NCBI GenBank assembly: GCA_016745055.1
Contig: JADGDF010000027.1
Coordinates: 1-34,436 of the forward strand
Source of the DNA: Thiotrichaceae bacterium
GTDB lineage: Bacteria; Pseudomonadota; Gammaproteobacteria; Beggiatoales; Beggiatoaceae
Direction: 5' to 3'
Length of the DNA: 34,436 nucleotides
In this document: one piece after another, positions 6,776-15,792 of the stretch
Layout: each line of letters opens with the position of its first letter
Position numbering within the stretch: position 1 is the stretch's first letter
The notes under the pieces: model-generated
Database searches by the model: none
Seen by the model: only the letters and a program-made list of their open reading frames with translations
Told to the model about the DNA's origin: nothing
Translations under genes and position numbers: made by a program

Positions 6776-8554
6776 TTAATCTTCTTCTTCATCTTCATCC
6801 CAATCTTCGTCATCATCCTCATCTTCGTCCCAATCTTCATCATCTTCGTCGCTACCTTTTCCATTTTTGGTTTTGCTTTTCTTTTTCTTTTTCATTTCAA
6901 TACGATAAACGACATTGCGTTTGTCTCCACTGACATAAATAATACCTTTCTCATCAATGGCAACATCACTGAAGAAGTAAGTGGGAGGAGCTACAGATAC
7001 GGTACTTGGGTAAACGGTGTTACCCACGCCAAGTTTTTTGGCAATTTTCTTGATTTTTGGTTTTTTACCTTCTCTAAATTTAATACGAGAAAGCTTACGT
7101 TTGCCTGTTTCTACTACTAGCATTCTACCTTTTGCATCTATAGCAAGCCCTTCTGGCTGCGATAAACCCTTAGCAACAACGGTTGGTCCAGGAAGTTGTT
7201 GGCCATCACGAATAAGTTGTAAAATTTTGCCAGTAGACCAATCACCTACCCACAAATTGCCATCTTTTGCGACAAGCCCTGCAGGTGTCACTAAGCCAGA
7301 AGCTCCATCAGCAAGTATAGTATCTCCCTGAGCATTTCTCATAACTACGCGTGGGTTGCTGAAATTTTCGCCTAAATCGGCTACAATCAAGCTATCTTGG
7401 TATCGAATTGCATTAACAGGTGCAAGAAAGTCGTTATATTCTGCAATAATTTCCTTAGTTTCTGGATTCCAAACTTGTACTGCAGGAAAAACCCAAGACG
7501 ATAGCACAAGATTACTGCCATCAGGAGAAACAGTAATTGGAGAAATTATGCTTCCTTCGGTCAAATAGTTATACTCTTCGCTTAACTTTTCGCCTGTCTC
7601 CCCATCAAATTCTAGTAATGTATGGATATTACCAACAAAAATAGAAGTTTTGTCTCCATTTGTAGAGACAGAAATCCCATTAGGTGTAACTAATCCTCCC
7701 TTTAACACTTCTCTTATATGACCATTTGGTCCAATTTCTGAAATACTTCCATTAAAAAAGTTAGAAATAAATAAACGATCATTGGAGTCAAAGGCAAAAC
7801 GATTACCACCTGCACCCAAACCAGCAAATATAGTTTGTGTATTAGTTTGTTCATCAATAGCAAGAATTTGCTCTAACGACATATCACTGGCATACAGGTT
7901 TCCTTGACTATCAAACCTAACAGAACCAGGAAGTGTTAAAGCATCAACAACTACATCTGTTGTTCCTTGATCTATGTCTACCTTAATTATCTGTTCACCA
8001 AAGATAACAGCTCCATATAACAAATGATCAGGATTAAAAGCTATGCTAGAGCTTGAAATATTTTCATCTATCAGCCTTGGAGGATTGATTAATGTTGGAT
8101 CAAGCTCATATAAACCACTACCAAAAATATCTGCTGCTGCAGTTAATCTACCATTACTAGAAAAAGCAAGGGAGGTAATAAAAGGGGTGATGGATTGACG
8201 GCTAACATTAAGGCGGTCAGCAGAAAGTTTTCCAACTTCTCCCATAAAAAAAGATGCCCAGTAGAGGGAATTATCTGGACCTATAGCAATTTCCTCTGGC
8301 CACAAAACTCCATCACTTGGATCAAAAGTATCTAACATCTCTCCTGTTTCAGGATCAATTTTGTAAATTTCATGCGCAAAAATACTTGCGGCATAAAAAT
8401 TATTTTCTCCATCAAAAGCCACTCCATTCACGCCACCTCGAATTGTAGCGCCTTCAATCAAGATTGTTTTGGTTGATGGTGCTGCTGCAAAAGATGACGT
8501 AAATAAACCAAAACTAACAGCACAAGCCCAAACAGCTAAATAAATACCTTTCAC
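6776..8554 (-). CDS. Exported NHL/SMP30-like beta-propeller with charged C-terminal tail
   Basis: The protein has 592 residues. A signal peptide (MKGIYLAVWACAVSFGLFTS, then SFAAAP) with likely cleavage near residue 24 sends it to the periplasm or outside. About ten NHL-like strands follow, with the YGAVIFGEQIIKVD, LYASDMSLEQILAID and LWVGDWSTGKILQL style, enough for one or two six-bladed propellers. The end is unusual: a Lys-rich stretch (KKKKKSKTKNGKG) and then about 24 residues almost wholly Asp/Glu with two Trp. No catalytic residues were recognised; such propellers usually bind ligands or proteins. The start is a GTG with AGGAG 8 nt upstream. It lies convergent to ubiA and has its own upstream region. 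Confidence 0.85.
   Translation of the reverse strand: MKGIYLAVWACAVSFGLFTSSFAAAPSTKTILIEGATIRGGVNGVAFDGENNFYAASIFAHEIYKIDPETGEMLDTFDPSDGVLWPEEIAIGPDNSLYWASFFMGEVGKLSADRLNVSRQSITPFITSLAFSSNGRLTAAADIFGSGLYELDPTLINPPRLIDENISSSSIAFNPDHLLYGAVIFGEQIIKVDIDQGTTDVVVDALTLPGSVRFDSQGNLYASDMSLEQILAIDEQTNTQTIFAGLGAGGNRFAFDSNDRLFISNFFNGSISEIGPNGHIREVLKGGLVTPNGISVSTNGDKTSIFVGNIHTLLEFDGETGEKLSEEYNYLTEGSIISPITVSPDGSNLVLSSWVFPAVQVWNPETKEIIAEYNDFLAPVNAIRYQDSLIVADLGENFSNPRVVMRNAQGDTILADGASGLVTPAGLVAKDGNLWVGDWSTGKILQLIRDGQQLPGPTVVAKGLSQPEGLAIDAKGRMLVVETGKRKLSRIKFREGKKPKIKKIAKKLGVGNTVYPSTVSVAPPTYFFSDVAIDEKGIIYVSGDKRNVVYRIEMKKKKKSKTKNGKGSDEDDEDWDEDEDDDEDWDEDEEED
6779..6862 (-). repeat. Triplet-like low-complexity tract encoding the acidic tail
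   Basis: The + strand reads as repeated TCTTCATCTTCG-type triplets (coding GAA/GAT on the other strand), with two CCA codons that give Trp. Such a tract is prone to slippage and to length variation. Confidence 0.7.
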
Positions 8555-8588
8555 TAATTCTTCTCCTAAATACTCATACCAACTTTAA

Positions 8589-8594
8589 ATTATA
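8589..8594 (-). promoter_or_regulatory. Candidate -10 box for the NHL propeller gene
   Basis: On the minus strand a perfect TATAAT lies 35 bp before the GTG start of the propeller gene. No good -35 hexamer is seen at 16-18 bp, so the call rests on the -10 alone. Confidence 0.25.
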
Positions 8595-8771
8595 GCAGGT
8601 TTACTTACCTAATAAACTTTTCTCCATAGCATTTGCTGGGAAGTTCAAATCTTTTAGCTTAATTCTACTGATGTTATTTTCTCAATCCAACTTATTTACC
8701 TCATTTTGCAAGATAAATCTTGCTCTCTTCCAGCGGATAAGTAGATAACATGAGCTGTTATACATGTCAGT

Positions 8772-10877
8772 CTAATTAGGCTGATTAGATTTCATACTCA
8801 TCAAATCTGTTTGTAACTGAGTCAATGCTATTGTCCAATTCTGGTCTACAGTTTGGCGATAAAGTCTAAATTCTTCAAACCATGGAGATGTTTCTCCTTT
8901 TGTCATATATAACCATTCAGCTGGATAAGGAATTAATACTCGCGTTATTCTGCCTAATCCTGCACGTAAATGCATGTTGGTATTACTGACACCAATGTAT
9001 TCATCAATCAAATATAACAATGCTAGCATGATTTCTAAATCTTGATTACAGTGACTAAAATCATGGATTTTACGATTTAATAATTGTCCTAACTGCTGAA
9101 TTTCAGTTTGTTCAGGATTACGTTGCAGTACTAAAATGGTAGCAGATAAAGGACGTAATATATTGGCTAACATTTCCAAAGGAATATGGCGATAGACTGA
9201 ACCTGCCAAATCTTGGCCTTTTTGCGGTTTAAAACCACCCCACCAGGTAATACCAATGTAAGGAGGTTCTCCAATTGCTTTTAGCCTTTGCTGCATTGTC
9301 TCCAATTTTTCTGGTAATACTGATAATTTGAAAGGCGATGGAATTTGTGTAATCTGTCCAATTTTTAAGGCTAAAGGTAGATCGGCAACTAATAATTGAT
9401 GCGTAATATCAAGTTCGGCTAATTGACGTAATTCCTTAGCTGTCAAAACTTTATCCAAAGCTGGATGTCGTTTGGCCAGTGGTGCAATTTTATCACTGGC
9501 ATGATAAGCAAGGCTTGCTCCACGGGCTTTCAATAAGGGTGCAAAACGTAAAAATAATAGTTCATCCCCTAAACCTTGTTCTTGATGTAGCAAAAAATGT
9601 TGGCCTGTCAGATTTTTTAATAATTGAGGGACTTTACTCAGTTGGTATATTGTATTTTGTCTGGTATCGCGCCAATGATATTCTGACCAACCTTGTGTAA
9701 AATTTGCTTGTCGCAATAAAATTAAAGCATAATTTGAATGGGCAAAAGCATCTTGTGGATCAATGTCAATTGCTTTTTGGAAGTAAGTAATGGCACCAGT
9801 TAAATCTCCCATTTCTTGCAAAGCTGCGCCTAAATTACTGTAAGCTTTGCCATAATTTATATCTAATGCCAGAGCTTGTTGATAACTTTGAATAGCTTTA
9901 TCCAACTGGCCGCGTTTTTGATAAAGTATGCCTAAATTATTATAAACCTGAACAAATTGTGAATCGCGCTGCAAGACTTGTTGATAACAATCAAAAGCTT
10001 GGTCCAAATCACCGTAAGTTTGATAAACGCTGCCCAACTGATAATAAATTTCCACAGTGTGTGGAGTAAGTTGCAATGCTTGTTTATAGGCTTGAATCGC
10101 CGCTTGCCACTTATCTTGGGCCTGTAACACTTTACCCAGTTTGTGCAACACATTGGCATCATTGGGGATAAGTTGGGTCAATTTTTGGTAGCACGCCTCA
10201 CATTCAGCTAATTTCTCTTGTTGCTGTAAAATAGCCGCTAAATTACGATAAGCTTCAACATAAGTAGGTTGCAAGATAATAGCTTGTTGATAATAGGCAA
10301 TAGCTTCATCCAATTTACCTTGTTTTTGATAAATGACCGCTAGATTATAATAGGGTTTTGGATAGTCTGACTGGAAATGAATGGCGTGTTGGTAAGCTTG
10401 AATCGCAACATTCAACTTGTCTTGTGCATGTAATGTATTGCCTAAATTATTATGCGTAATGGCATGTTCAGGTAAAAAGGTTAAGATTTGTCGATAGCAG
10501 GTTTCTGCTTCTGAAAATTGCTGTTGGCCGATAAAAATTTGCCCTAAATTACCATAAGCTTCGATGAAATCAGGTTTTAAGACAATGGCTTGCTGATAGG
10601 CTTGTATTGCTTGGATAGTTTGTTGTTGAGTTGTCCAAACTTTAGCTAAATTGAGGTAATAATGCGGATTTGTTGAGTTAAATTGAATGGCCTGTTGAAT
10701 AAGGTCTAATGCTTCATTTGGATGACCCGTTTGCCAGGCTAATACACCCATCATGTGAAGTGTATCAGCATGTTGCGGCTGTTGTTGTAAAATTTGTTGG
10801 TACAAAATGTTTGCTTGAGTAAAGTCGCCCGCTTGATGGGCTTGTAGCGCTGTAACAAAGGCTGTTTGAATCTCCAT
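8772..10877 (-). CDS. TPR protein with C-terminal glycosyltransferase-like (GT-B type) domain
   Basis: The protein has 701 residues. About eleven TPR units of 34 residues fill 3-405, with the typical A-x-N-L-G-...-A-I-x-x-Y-x-x-A-L-x-x-x-P pattern. The C-terminal 280 residues contain EQGLGDELLFLRFAPLLKARG and, near 630, VSNTNMHLRAGLG. These match the domain often fused to TPRs in proteobacteria that resembles ADP-heptose:LPS heptosyl-transferase folds (GT9/GT41-like). By analogy it may glycosylate a protein or lipid in the cytoplasm; the acceptor is unknown. The ATG overlaps the ispA stop by one base (TAATG), so it is translationally coupled as the last gene of a four-gene operon. There is no signal peptide. 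Confidence 0.85.
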   Translation of the reverse strand: MEIQTAFVTALQAHQAGDFTQANILYQQILQQQPQHADTLHMMGVLAWQTGHPNEALDLIQQAIQFNSTNPHYYLNLAKVWTTQQQTIQAIQAYQQAIVLKPDFIEAYGNLGQIFIGQQQFSEAETCYRQILTFLPEHAITHNNLGNTLHAQDKLNVAIQAYQHAIHFQSDYPKPYYNLAVIYQKQGKLDEAIAYYQQAIILQPTYVEAYRNLAAILQQQEKLAECEACYQKLTQLIPNDANVLHKLGKVLQAQDKWQAAIQAYKQALQLTPHTVEIYYQLGSVYQTYGDLDQAFDCYQQVLQRDSQFVQVYNNLGILYQKRGQLDKAIQSYQQALALDINYGKAYSNLGAALQEMGDLTGAITYFQKAIDIDPQDAFAHSNYALILLRQANFTQGWSEYHWRDTRQNTIYQLSKVPQLLKNLTGQHFLLHQEQGLGDELLFLRFAPLLKARGASLAYHASDKIAPLAKRHPALDKVLTAKELRQLAELDITHQLLVADLPLALKIGQITQIPSPFKLSVLPEKLETMQQRLKAIGEPPYIGITWWGGFKPQKGQDLAGSVYRHIPLEMLANILRPLSATILVLQRNPEQTEIQQLGQLLNRKIHDFSHCNQDLEIMLALLYLIDEYIGVSNTNMHLRAGLGRITRVLIPYPAEWLYMTKGETSPWFEEFRLYRQTVDQNWTIALTQLQTDLMSMKSNQPN

Positions 10878-11767
10878 TAATATTCACGAGTAATAATATA
10901 ACTGGCAAGTTGTCTTAATGGATCAGCTTGTGTGCCAAATTCATTTAAACTATCTGTGGCTTCAGCAATTAAAATGTGTGCCATACGTTTGGATTCAGTC
11001 AGTCCTAATAAGCTGGGATAAGTCGGTTTGTTATGCACAGCATCTGCGCCTTGATTTTTACCTAATGTTTCTGTATTAGCCTCAACATCCAAAATATCAT
11101 CTTGAATTTGAAAAGCCAAACCAATACATTTGGCATAATGATCTAATTTTTCCAAGGTTGTATTATCAATAGTTTCATTACATAGCGCCCCTAATTTAAC
11201 GCTAGCCCGAATCAAGGCACCAGTTTTATGGATATGCATATTCTCTAATTCTGCAATGTTCAACGCTTGTCCCATTGCTGCCATGTCAATTGCTTGGCCA
11301 CCTGCCATACCGCGTGAACCACTAGCTAAAGATAATACTTCTACCATGTTCAAGCGATTTTTGGCCTGAATTTGTAAACTGATATCATGGCTTAAAATAT
11401 AAAAAGCTTGAGTTTGCAAGGCATCACCCACCAATATTGCAGTTGCTTCGTCAAAGGCTTTATGACAAGTGGGCTTGCCTCGTCGTAAATCATCATCGTC
11501 CATTGTGGGTAAATCGTCATGCACTAACGAATAAGCATGAATTAGCTCAACTGCGCAGGCTGGTGTGTCCAATATTTCGTGTTTGAGTTCAAATAACTGT
11601 CCCGTTAAGTACACCAGTAGCGGGCGAATACGCTTACCGCCATTGAATATCGCATAACGCATGGCTTCGTGTAAACGAATTGGTTGAATACTATCGGCAG
11701 GCAAACGGGTTTCCAATGCCGCATTAACCCGTTGTTGGTAATGGGAAATTAATTTTTTTAGAGACAT
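10877..11767 (-). CDS. ispA: (2E,6E)-farnesyl diphosphate synthase (polyprenyl synthetase family)
   Basis: Cytoplasmic enzyme that condenses isopentenyl diphosphate with dimethylallyl and geranyl diphosphate to give farnesyl diphosphate, for quinone, undecaprenol and hopanoid routes. The first Asp-rich motif, DDLPTMDDDD, is at about 84-93 and the second, DDILD, at about 223-227; GGKRIRP binds diphosphate. The 296 residues fit IspA. A TTG at 11779 would extend it by four residues, but the ATG at 11767 avoids overlap with the gene before and is preferred. dxs, its usual neighbour in gammaproteobacteria, is not here; instead it is embedded in an operon of exported and TPR proteins. Confidence 0.93.
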   Translation of the reverse strand: MSLKKLISHYQQRVNAALETRLPADSIQPIRLHEAMRYAIFNGGKRIRPLLVYLTGQLFELKHEILDTPACAVELIHAYSLVHDDLPTMDDDDLRRGKPTCHKAFDEATAILVGDALQTQAFYILSHDISLQIQAKNRLNMVEVLSLASGSRGMAGGQAIDMAAMGQALNIAELENMHIHKTGALIRASVKLGALCNETIDNTTLEKLDHYAKCIGLAFQIQDDILDVEANTETLGKNQGADAVHNKPTYPSLLGLTESKRMAHILIAEATDSLNEFGTQADPLRQLASYIITREY

Positions 11768-11771
11768 AATA

Positions 11772-12482
11772 TTAGTCAATAGATAAATGCTGAATGGCTT
11801 TTTCTAATTGAGGTTTGAATTCAATCATACGTGGTTGTTGCAAAAATTGCTTCAAGGTTGGGATGGCTTCTACAGCATTTAAACTAACCAACGTTTGAAT
11901 AATTTCCTCAGTTTGCCATTTATCATGCGTGGTGGCTAATAGGTATAAGTAGTATTGAATTGGTTGTTTAACATTAGGTGAAAGTGGACTGATTTTAAAG
12001 CTTTTGGCATCAAGCAGAAATTTTTCACCTTGATACAAATCTTGATTATTTTCACTTAATAAGCGATCACTGGTAATAATTAATTTTTCACCTTGCCAAT
12101 TTTCTGCACTGATCCAGCCTGGATAAGGATTAAGCGAAAACAGGGGTTCTTCTTGATTGTTAAGCAGGGCTTTAACGCTGATAATATCTAAAATAGGATG
12201 TCCTTCTCCCACTGACAGAATCGCTAAAAATTGTTCTGAAGGTGAAACTTTAACATCGCTCACATAACTCATAGATTGAGGTGGTTCAAGTTTATCGTGA
12301 TACATTTCATCATGATTAATCTTAAACCAGTTGGCACTGTCTTCACGGATATTAATCGCACAAATATCAGCATCCACAGTTTGCAACGTTACGCACAAAA
12401 AATTTGCGGATGGATTTGCTAGTACAGAGGCATGTCCCAAAATATTCAGCAACAAGGCTAACTTGAATATAGTTTTTATCAT
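11772..12482 (-). CDS. Exported protein of unknown function
   Basis: The protein has 236 residues, with a signal peptide of about 22 residues (MIKTIFKLALLLNILGHASV, then LANP). The mature part has short beta-strand-like segments (FLAILSVGEGHPILDIISV, EKLIITSDRLL) that could be propeller-like. The last 60 residues are helical (VEAIPTLKQFLQQP) in the manner of a HEAT unit. I do not recognise a family. The ATG overlaps the stop of the upstream TPR gene by one base (TAATG), and ispA starts 4 bp after its stop, so it belongs to the same operon. It probably acts in the periplasm. Confidence 0.75.
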   Translation of the reverse strand: MIKTIFKLALLLNILGHASVLANPSANFLCVTLQTVDADICAINIREDSANWFKINHDEMYHDKLEPPQSMSYVSDVKVSPSEQFLAILSVGEGHPILDIISVKALLNNQEEPLFSLNPYPGWISAENWQGEKLIITSDRLLSENNQDLYQGEKFLLDAKSFKISPLSPNVKQPIQYYLYLLATTHDKWQTEEIIQTLVSLNAVEAIPTLKQFLQQPRMIEFKPQLEKAIQHLSID

Positions 12483-12925
12483 TAATTTGCCAGAATACTC
12501 GCTCGTTTACGCGCATTGAGAGCGCACTCTTTATCTTCCATACCTTCGCAGGCCAATGAAATCACTACCCAATTTCTGACCCGCAACCAAGTATAATTTT
12601 TATTATTACTTGCTAACGTATTAGATTTATTGGCTAAGTTAGCAGCCCGTCGCCAATCGGCCTGTTGTAAACGCACACCTGCAAGGTTATGCCATAACAC
12701 AGGATCTCTTGGCTCAATGCGTAATGCCCGCTCCAGTAAAGACGCTGCTTTTTCACTATCTCCTGCGACAAAAGCTTCTTTTGCATCTTGTAATAAAGAA
12801 AGCACAGCAGAAGGTACTTCTGCTACCTTTAAATAGCTGGCAGTGTGAGGGTTTGCGGCTAATGTCCATTGCCCTAATAGAAGATAGCCTAGCGCTACCC
12901 ATCGAATATAAGTTGGAATCTTCAT
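12482..12925 (-). CDS. Exported TPR-containing protein
   Basis: From the ATG at 12925 the protein has 147 residues. AGGAG lies 8 nt upstream of this ATG, and a signal peptide (MKIPTYIRWVALGYLLLGQW, then TLAANP) begins exactly there, so I reject the longer frame to 12994. A TPR-like helical pair follows at about 45-105 (AFVAGDSEKAASLLERALRI, then EPRDPVLWHNLAGVRLQQ). Cysteines in LACEGMEDKEC could form a disulfide in the periplasm. It is the first gene of the operon leading to ispA. Similar small TPR proteins often help envelope assembly, but the role here is unknown. Confidence 0.8.
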   Translation of the reverse strand: MKIPTYIRWVALGYLLLGQWTLAANPHTASYLKVAEVPSAVLSLLQDAKEAFVAGDSEKAASLLERALRIEPRDPVLWHNLAGVRLQQADWRRAANLANKSNTLASNNKNYTWLRVRNWVVISLACEGMEDKECALNARKRASILAN

Positions 12926-13061
12926 CAGTTTATCTCCTGATAAATGGGATGATAATGCGTTTCTTGCCTGATTTAAACCATAAATCATCATCAATTAATC
13001 TATTATAACTGAATTAAAAGAGAATCAGAAACAATAGAGCGCCCTTAGACAAGTAGATACA

Positions 13062-13090
13062 TTTACTTATTTAATATTTCTCTGTAATAT
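13062..13090 (+). promoter_or_regulatory. Sigma-70-like promoter candidate for the foldase gene
   Basis: TTTACT (13062-13067), a 17-nt spacer and TAATAT (13085-13090) lie 39 bp before the ATG at 13130. Spacing is ideal and both hexamers are fair matches. Confidence 0.4.
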
Positions 13091-13129
13091 GAATATGCTG
13101 AAAACACTGACTGTCGTAGGAAATAAAAC

Positions 13130-13945
13130 ATGAAACAAATAAGATTTAAAAGGTTGGCAATAGTTTTAAACTGTTTGGCTTATTTGATTGTACCTTATAG
13201 CTGGGCTGACACAGAAAAAGTAATTGCGAAAATCAATGATGGACAACTGACGGAACAAGATTTAAGTGCCCATTTTCAGGCCAAGCTAGGCGAAAACGCA
13301 CCTGTACCTCAAGGACTAGAACGCACTCAAGTTCTAAATGTATTAATTAACCGCGAAATTATTGTCCAACAAGCAATTAAGGAAGGTGTGGACAAGTTGC
13401 CACAGACTCAGGCAGAGTTGGCAGAAACACGGTTGGATGTATTAACCAATGCATTTATGGCCAAATGGTTACACAGCAATAGACCAAGTGAAGCTGAAGT
13501 GAAGCAAGAATATGAGAGACAAGCTGCGTTACCTTCCCCTCAGCAGTTTAAAACTCGCCATATTTTAACCCAAATGCGTCAACAAGCTGAACTAGTCGTT
13601 ATGGAGCTAAATCGTGGTAAAGATTTTAAACAACTTGCCATGCAATATTCAATGGATATGATGAGTAAAGCGCGTGGTGGTGAATTGGATTGGCTCTTTC
13701 CCATTCAAATGTTTCCTTCTTATGCGCAATCCATTGCACTCATGCAACCTGGCAACTACACACCCATGCCGATTCAAACTCCAGCAGGTTGGCATGTTAT
13801 TTTGTTAGAAGCCGTCCGTAATGCGCCCAAACCTAAATTTGAAGAAGCCAAACCCATCATTATGCTACAAATTCAGCAAATGCGTTGGAATCAATATGTA
13901 GCCAGTTTACGACAAAAATCTAAAGTAGAATTAGTGAATCGTTAA
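13130..13945 (+). CDS. Exported peptidyl-prolyl cis-trans isomerase (PpiC/SurA-type parvulin)
   Basis: The protein has 271 residues. A signal peptide ends near residue 26 (SWADTE). A SurA_N-like helical chaperone region (about 27-130: VIAKINDGQLTEQDL, LNVLINREIIVQQAI) precedes a parvulin domain (about 138-235) with KTRHILTQM, FKQLAMQYS, ARGGELDW and AGWHVILLEA, all family hallmarks. A C-terminal helix follows. It should fold or hold exported proteins in the periplasm. The layout is that of EpsD/PrsA/PpiC-like foldases; no gene symbol is secure. AGGA lies 8 nt before the ATG. It is divergent from the ispA operon with about 200 bp between. Confidence 0.88.
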   Translation: MKQIRFKRLAIVLNCLAYLIVPYSWADTEKVIAKINDGQLTEQDLSAHFQAKLGENAPVPQGLERTQVLNVLINREIIVQQAIKEGVDKLPQTQAELAETRLDVLTNAFMAKWLHSNRPSEAEVKQEYERQAALPSPQQFKTRHILTQMRQQAELVVMELNRGKDFKQLAMQYSMDMMSKARGGELDWLFPIQMFPSYAQSIALMQPGNYTPMPIQTPAGWHVILLEAVRNAPKPKFEEAKPIIMLQIQQMRWNQYVASLRQKSKVELVNR

Positions 13946-14101
13946 ATATTATTTGTGGTGATGTTGTATCCTAATTTATGGGTCTTGAAACGAATATATA
14001 AACCATGAACATGCTCCTTTTGTATTGACTAATTATTGGTGTAAGCATGGATGTTTCTTACCTTATACTTAGAGCTAAAACGTAATAGAAAGGAATATGG
14101 A

Positions 14102-14275
14102 ATGCCTGGAGTGCTCTGGGCATTATATATAATTGTTCTGCTTTACAGTGATACTGAAATATGGATTTCAAAAATAATAGATGGGATTTTATTTACAATA
14201 TTCCACCTGTTAACTCAGTATATTATACCTAAGGCAGATCAAGTATTTTTAACTCGTAAAGTGAATAGGCAGTAA
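14102..14275 (+). CDS. Possible small membrane protein
   Basis: The ORF codes for 57 residues from the ATG at 14102, which is preceded by AAGGA at 9 nt. A longer version could start at the ATG at 14051 (74 residues), which has no ribosome site. It has hydrophobic stretches (VLWALYIIVLLY and IIDGILFTIFHLLTQYII) and a basic end. No family is recognised. It stands alone between the foldase gene and a palindromic repeat. It may be spurious, but the ribosome site and membrane-like composition give it some support. Confidence 0.35.
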   Translation: MPGVLWALYIIVLLYSDTEIWISKIIDGILFTIFHLLTQYIIPKADQVFLTRKVNRQ

Positions 14276-14327
14276 CATCGTCAGCCATTCGGATAAATTG
14301 CGCGGAACTTAACTAACTATATTCCTC

Positions 14328-14375
14328 ACTCCCAAACTTTAGTTTGGGAGTATCTGCGCAGGAAGTTCAGCTTCC
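14328..14375. repeat. Twin palindromes (perfect 11-bp stem plus 5-bp stem)
   Basis: ACTCCCAAACT (14328-14338) and AGTTTGGGAGT (14341-14351) form a perfect stem with a TT loop. Ten bases later GGAAG (14361) and CTTCC (14371) form a second stem. The pair resembles small palindromic repeats I recall from filamentous sulfur bacteria and cyanobacteria. It could also end transcription of the convergent genes on either side, but lacks a T-run. Confidence 0.6.
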
Positions 14376-14402
14376 CATTCACAAAGCAGATTGAAAGGAT
14401 TT

Positions 14403-15593
14403 CTACTCAATAATTTCTATATCAATGGGTAATTCAGTGTTAAAAACGACAACGCCTGAATCTAGGCGATAGCCAAAAAAGACCCTTAATATTCCACCGG
14501 CAATAAATTTACCTGTGTACATGGTAATTTCATGTGGATTTTGAAGAGTCACATCTGCTTGCCGTGCAGTTAACAAAGTAACATCCATATTCCACTGTAG
14601 GACATTCATTTGCTCATCCAGCATGTAAAATAATTGTACATTATCATTAGGTGCTGGTGGGACATAACCTGCAATGACTAAGATATCAACTTGTTTACCA
14701 ATATGATCTGTATCAGGGGTAATCACGCCTTTGACAATCACTTCATCAGAAAGATTTTGAGTTACTTTAGTAACAAAATCAGCGCCATTGACGGAAATAC
14801 CTCCAGCAAAGTTTGCATCTACAGTAACGGGAAAACCATCTTGGTTTATTCCACCACCACCTCCAAGACTAGGAATAACAGGAGGTGCTTTGGTGACAGT
14901 TACTTGGGTGGTGCCAAATACTTCAATATTATTTGCTAGCGTTGCTGTAATTGTGTAAACACCTGTTGTTTTAGCAGCAGTATACTGTGTCGCTACTTGG
15001 CCATCTCCATTGGTTGTACCAGAAATAGGAGCAAGTCCAGCAATGGTGGAGTCACCTGCAGGTTCTTTTACTGTAAAGTGAACTGTTTTGCCAGTAATTG
15101 GGTTACCAAACATATCAACCAGTTTAAAACCAATGGGCGTTGACGTTGCTTCTGTCACAATGTCTTGATTTTCGCCACTTGCCACTTCTAAGTTAGCAGG
15201 TAAACCCACTGTTATGGTTAAATTAGTAGTTGCTGATTGTAAGGAATCAGTGGTCAGCGTTGCGATAACTTTGTACTGGCCAAGATCTTTCAATGTATTA
15301 ACGCGAGTAGAAGCTTGCGCTTGGCTATTAACACCTGCTTGGGTGGTTGATAGTTCGTTGCTCATAAATACATTGGTTTCATTAACCAAGGTAAAGTTAA
15401 GCGTGGCATTTGTGTTTGGGTTTCCTAAGGCATCAGTGACTTGGAAAATAATATCTGTTGAGGATTGTCCTGATGGTACAATTTGCTCTCCTCCAGAAAC
15501 AACTGTCACAGCTGCAAAAATGTTTATGTGACTCATTAAACACAAACTACCCACTAAAAAAGGTATATATTTTTTTAAGGCTTGAGTAAACAT
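14403..15593 (-). CDS. Exported protein with two Big_1/invasin-like Ig domains
   Basis: The protein has 396 residues. The signal peptide ends near residue 28 (NIFAAV). Two bacterial Ig-like domains follow at about 30-130 and 133-237, each with the Big_1 signature (VTDALGNPNTNATLNFT; LVDMFGNPITGKTVHFT) and the closing YKVIATL / YTITATL strand. A Gly-rich hinge (SLGGGGGINQDG) leads to a C-terminal domain (255-396) of about 140 residues that I do not recognise. There is no autotransporter, LPXTG or dockerin signal. It is probably a surface or periplasmic binding protein. GTGAGG lies 8 nt before the ATG; a TATAAT at 15634-15639 (minus) is a candidate -10. Confidence 0.8.
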   Translation of the reverse strand: MFTQALKKYIPFLVGSLCLMSHINIFAAVTVVSGGEQIVPSGQSSTDIIFQVTDALGNPNTNATLNFTLVNETNVFMSNELSTTQAGVNSQAQASTRVNTLKDLGQYKVIATLTTDSLQSATTNLTITVGLPANLEVASGENQDIVTEATSTPIGFKLVDMFGNPITGKTVHFTVKEPAGDSTIAGLAPISGTTNGDGQVATQYTAAKTTGVYTITATLANNIEVFGTTQVTVTKAPPVIPSLGGGGGINQDGFPVTVDANFAGGISVNGADFVTKVTQNLSDEVIVKGVITPDTDHIGKQVDILVIAGYVPPAPNDNVQLFYMLDEQMNVLQWNMDVTLLTARQADVTLQNPHEITMYTGKFIAGGILRVFFGYRLDSGVVVFNTELPIDIEIIE

Positions 15594-15792
15594 GAAAAAA
15601 ACCTCACTAAAGTTTTAGATAATAATTAACTATATTATAGCGCAATTTTAAAAAAGATTATTAGTCTTACAGGATTATTCAGGGCCGTTGTACATTAACT
15701 ATTTTTAATTATATCCATAAAATAAATTTGATATTTGGGTAAAGATTCCATTATTAGCCTTAAATTTTAGGCCCAATTCATACATGATATTT

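Noticed and set aside
6707-7120. Plus-strand frame opposite the acidic tail gene
   Set aside because: Phe/Ile-rich product is the complement of GAA/GAT codons; a shadow.
11768-11779. TTG start for ispA
   Set aside because: Would overlap the previous gene and adds nothing conserved; ATG at 11767 is sufficient.
12926-12994. Longer N-terminus for the exported TPR protein
   Set aside because: AGGAG and a signal peptide both point to the ATG at 12925; the extension would bury the signal peptide.
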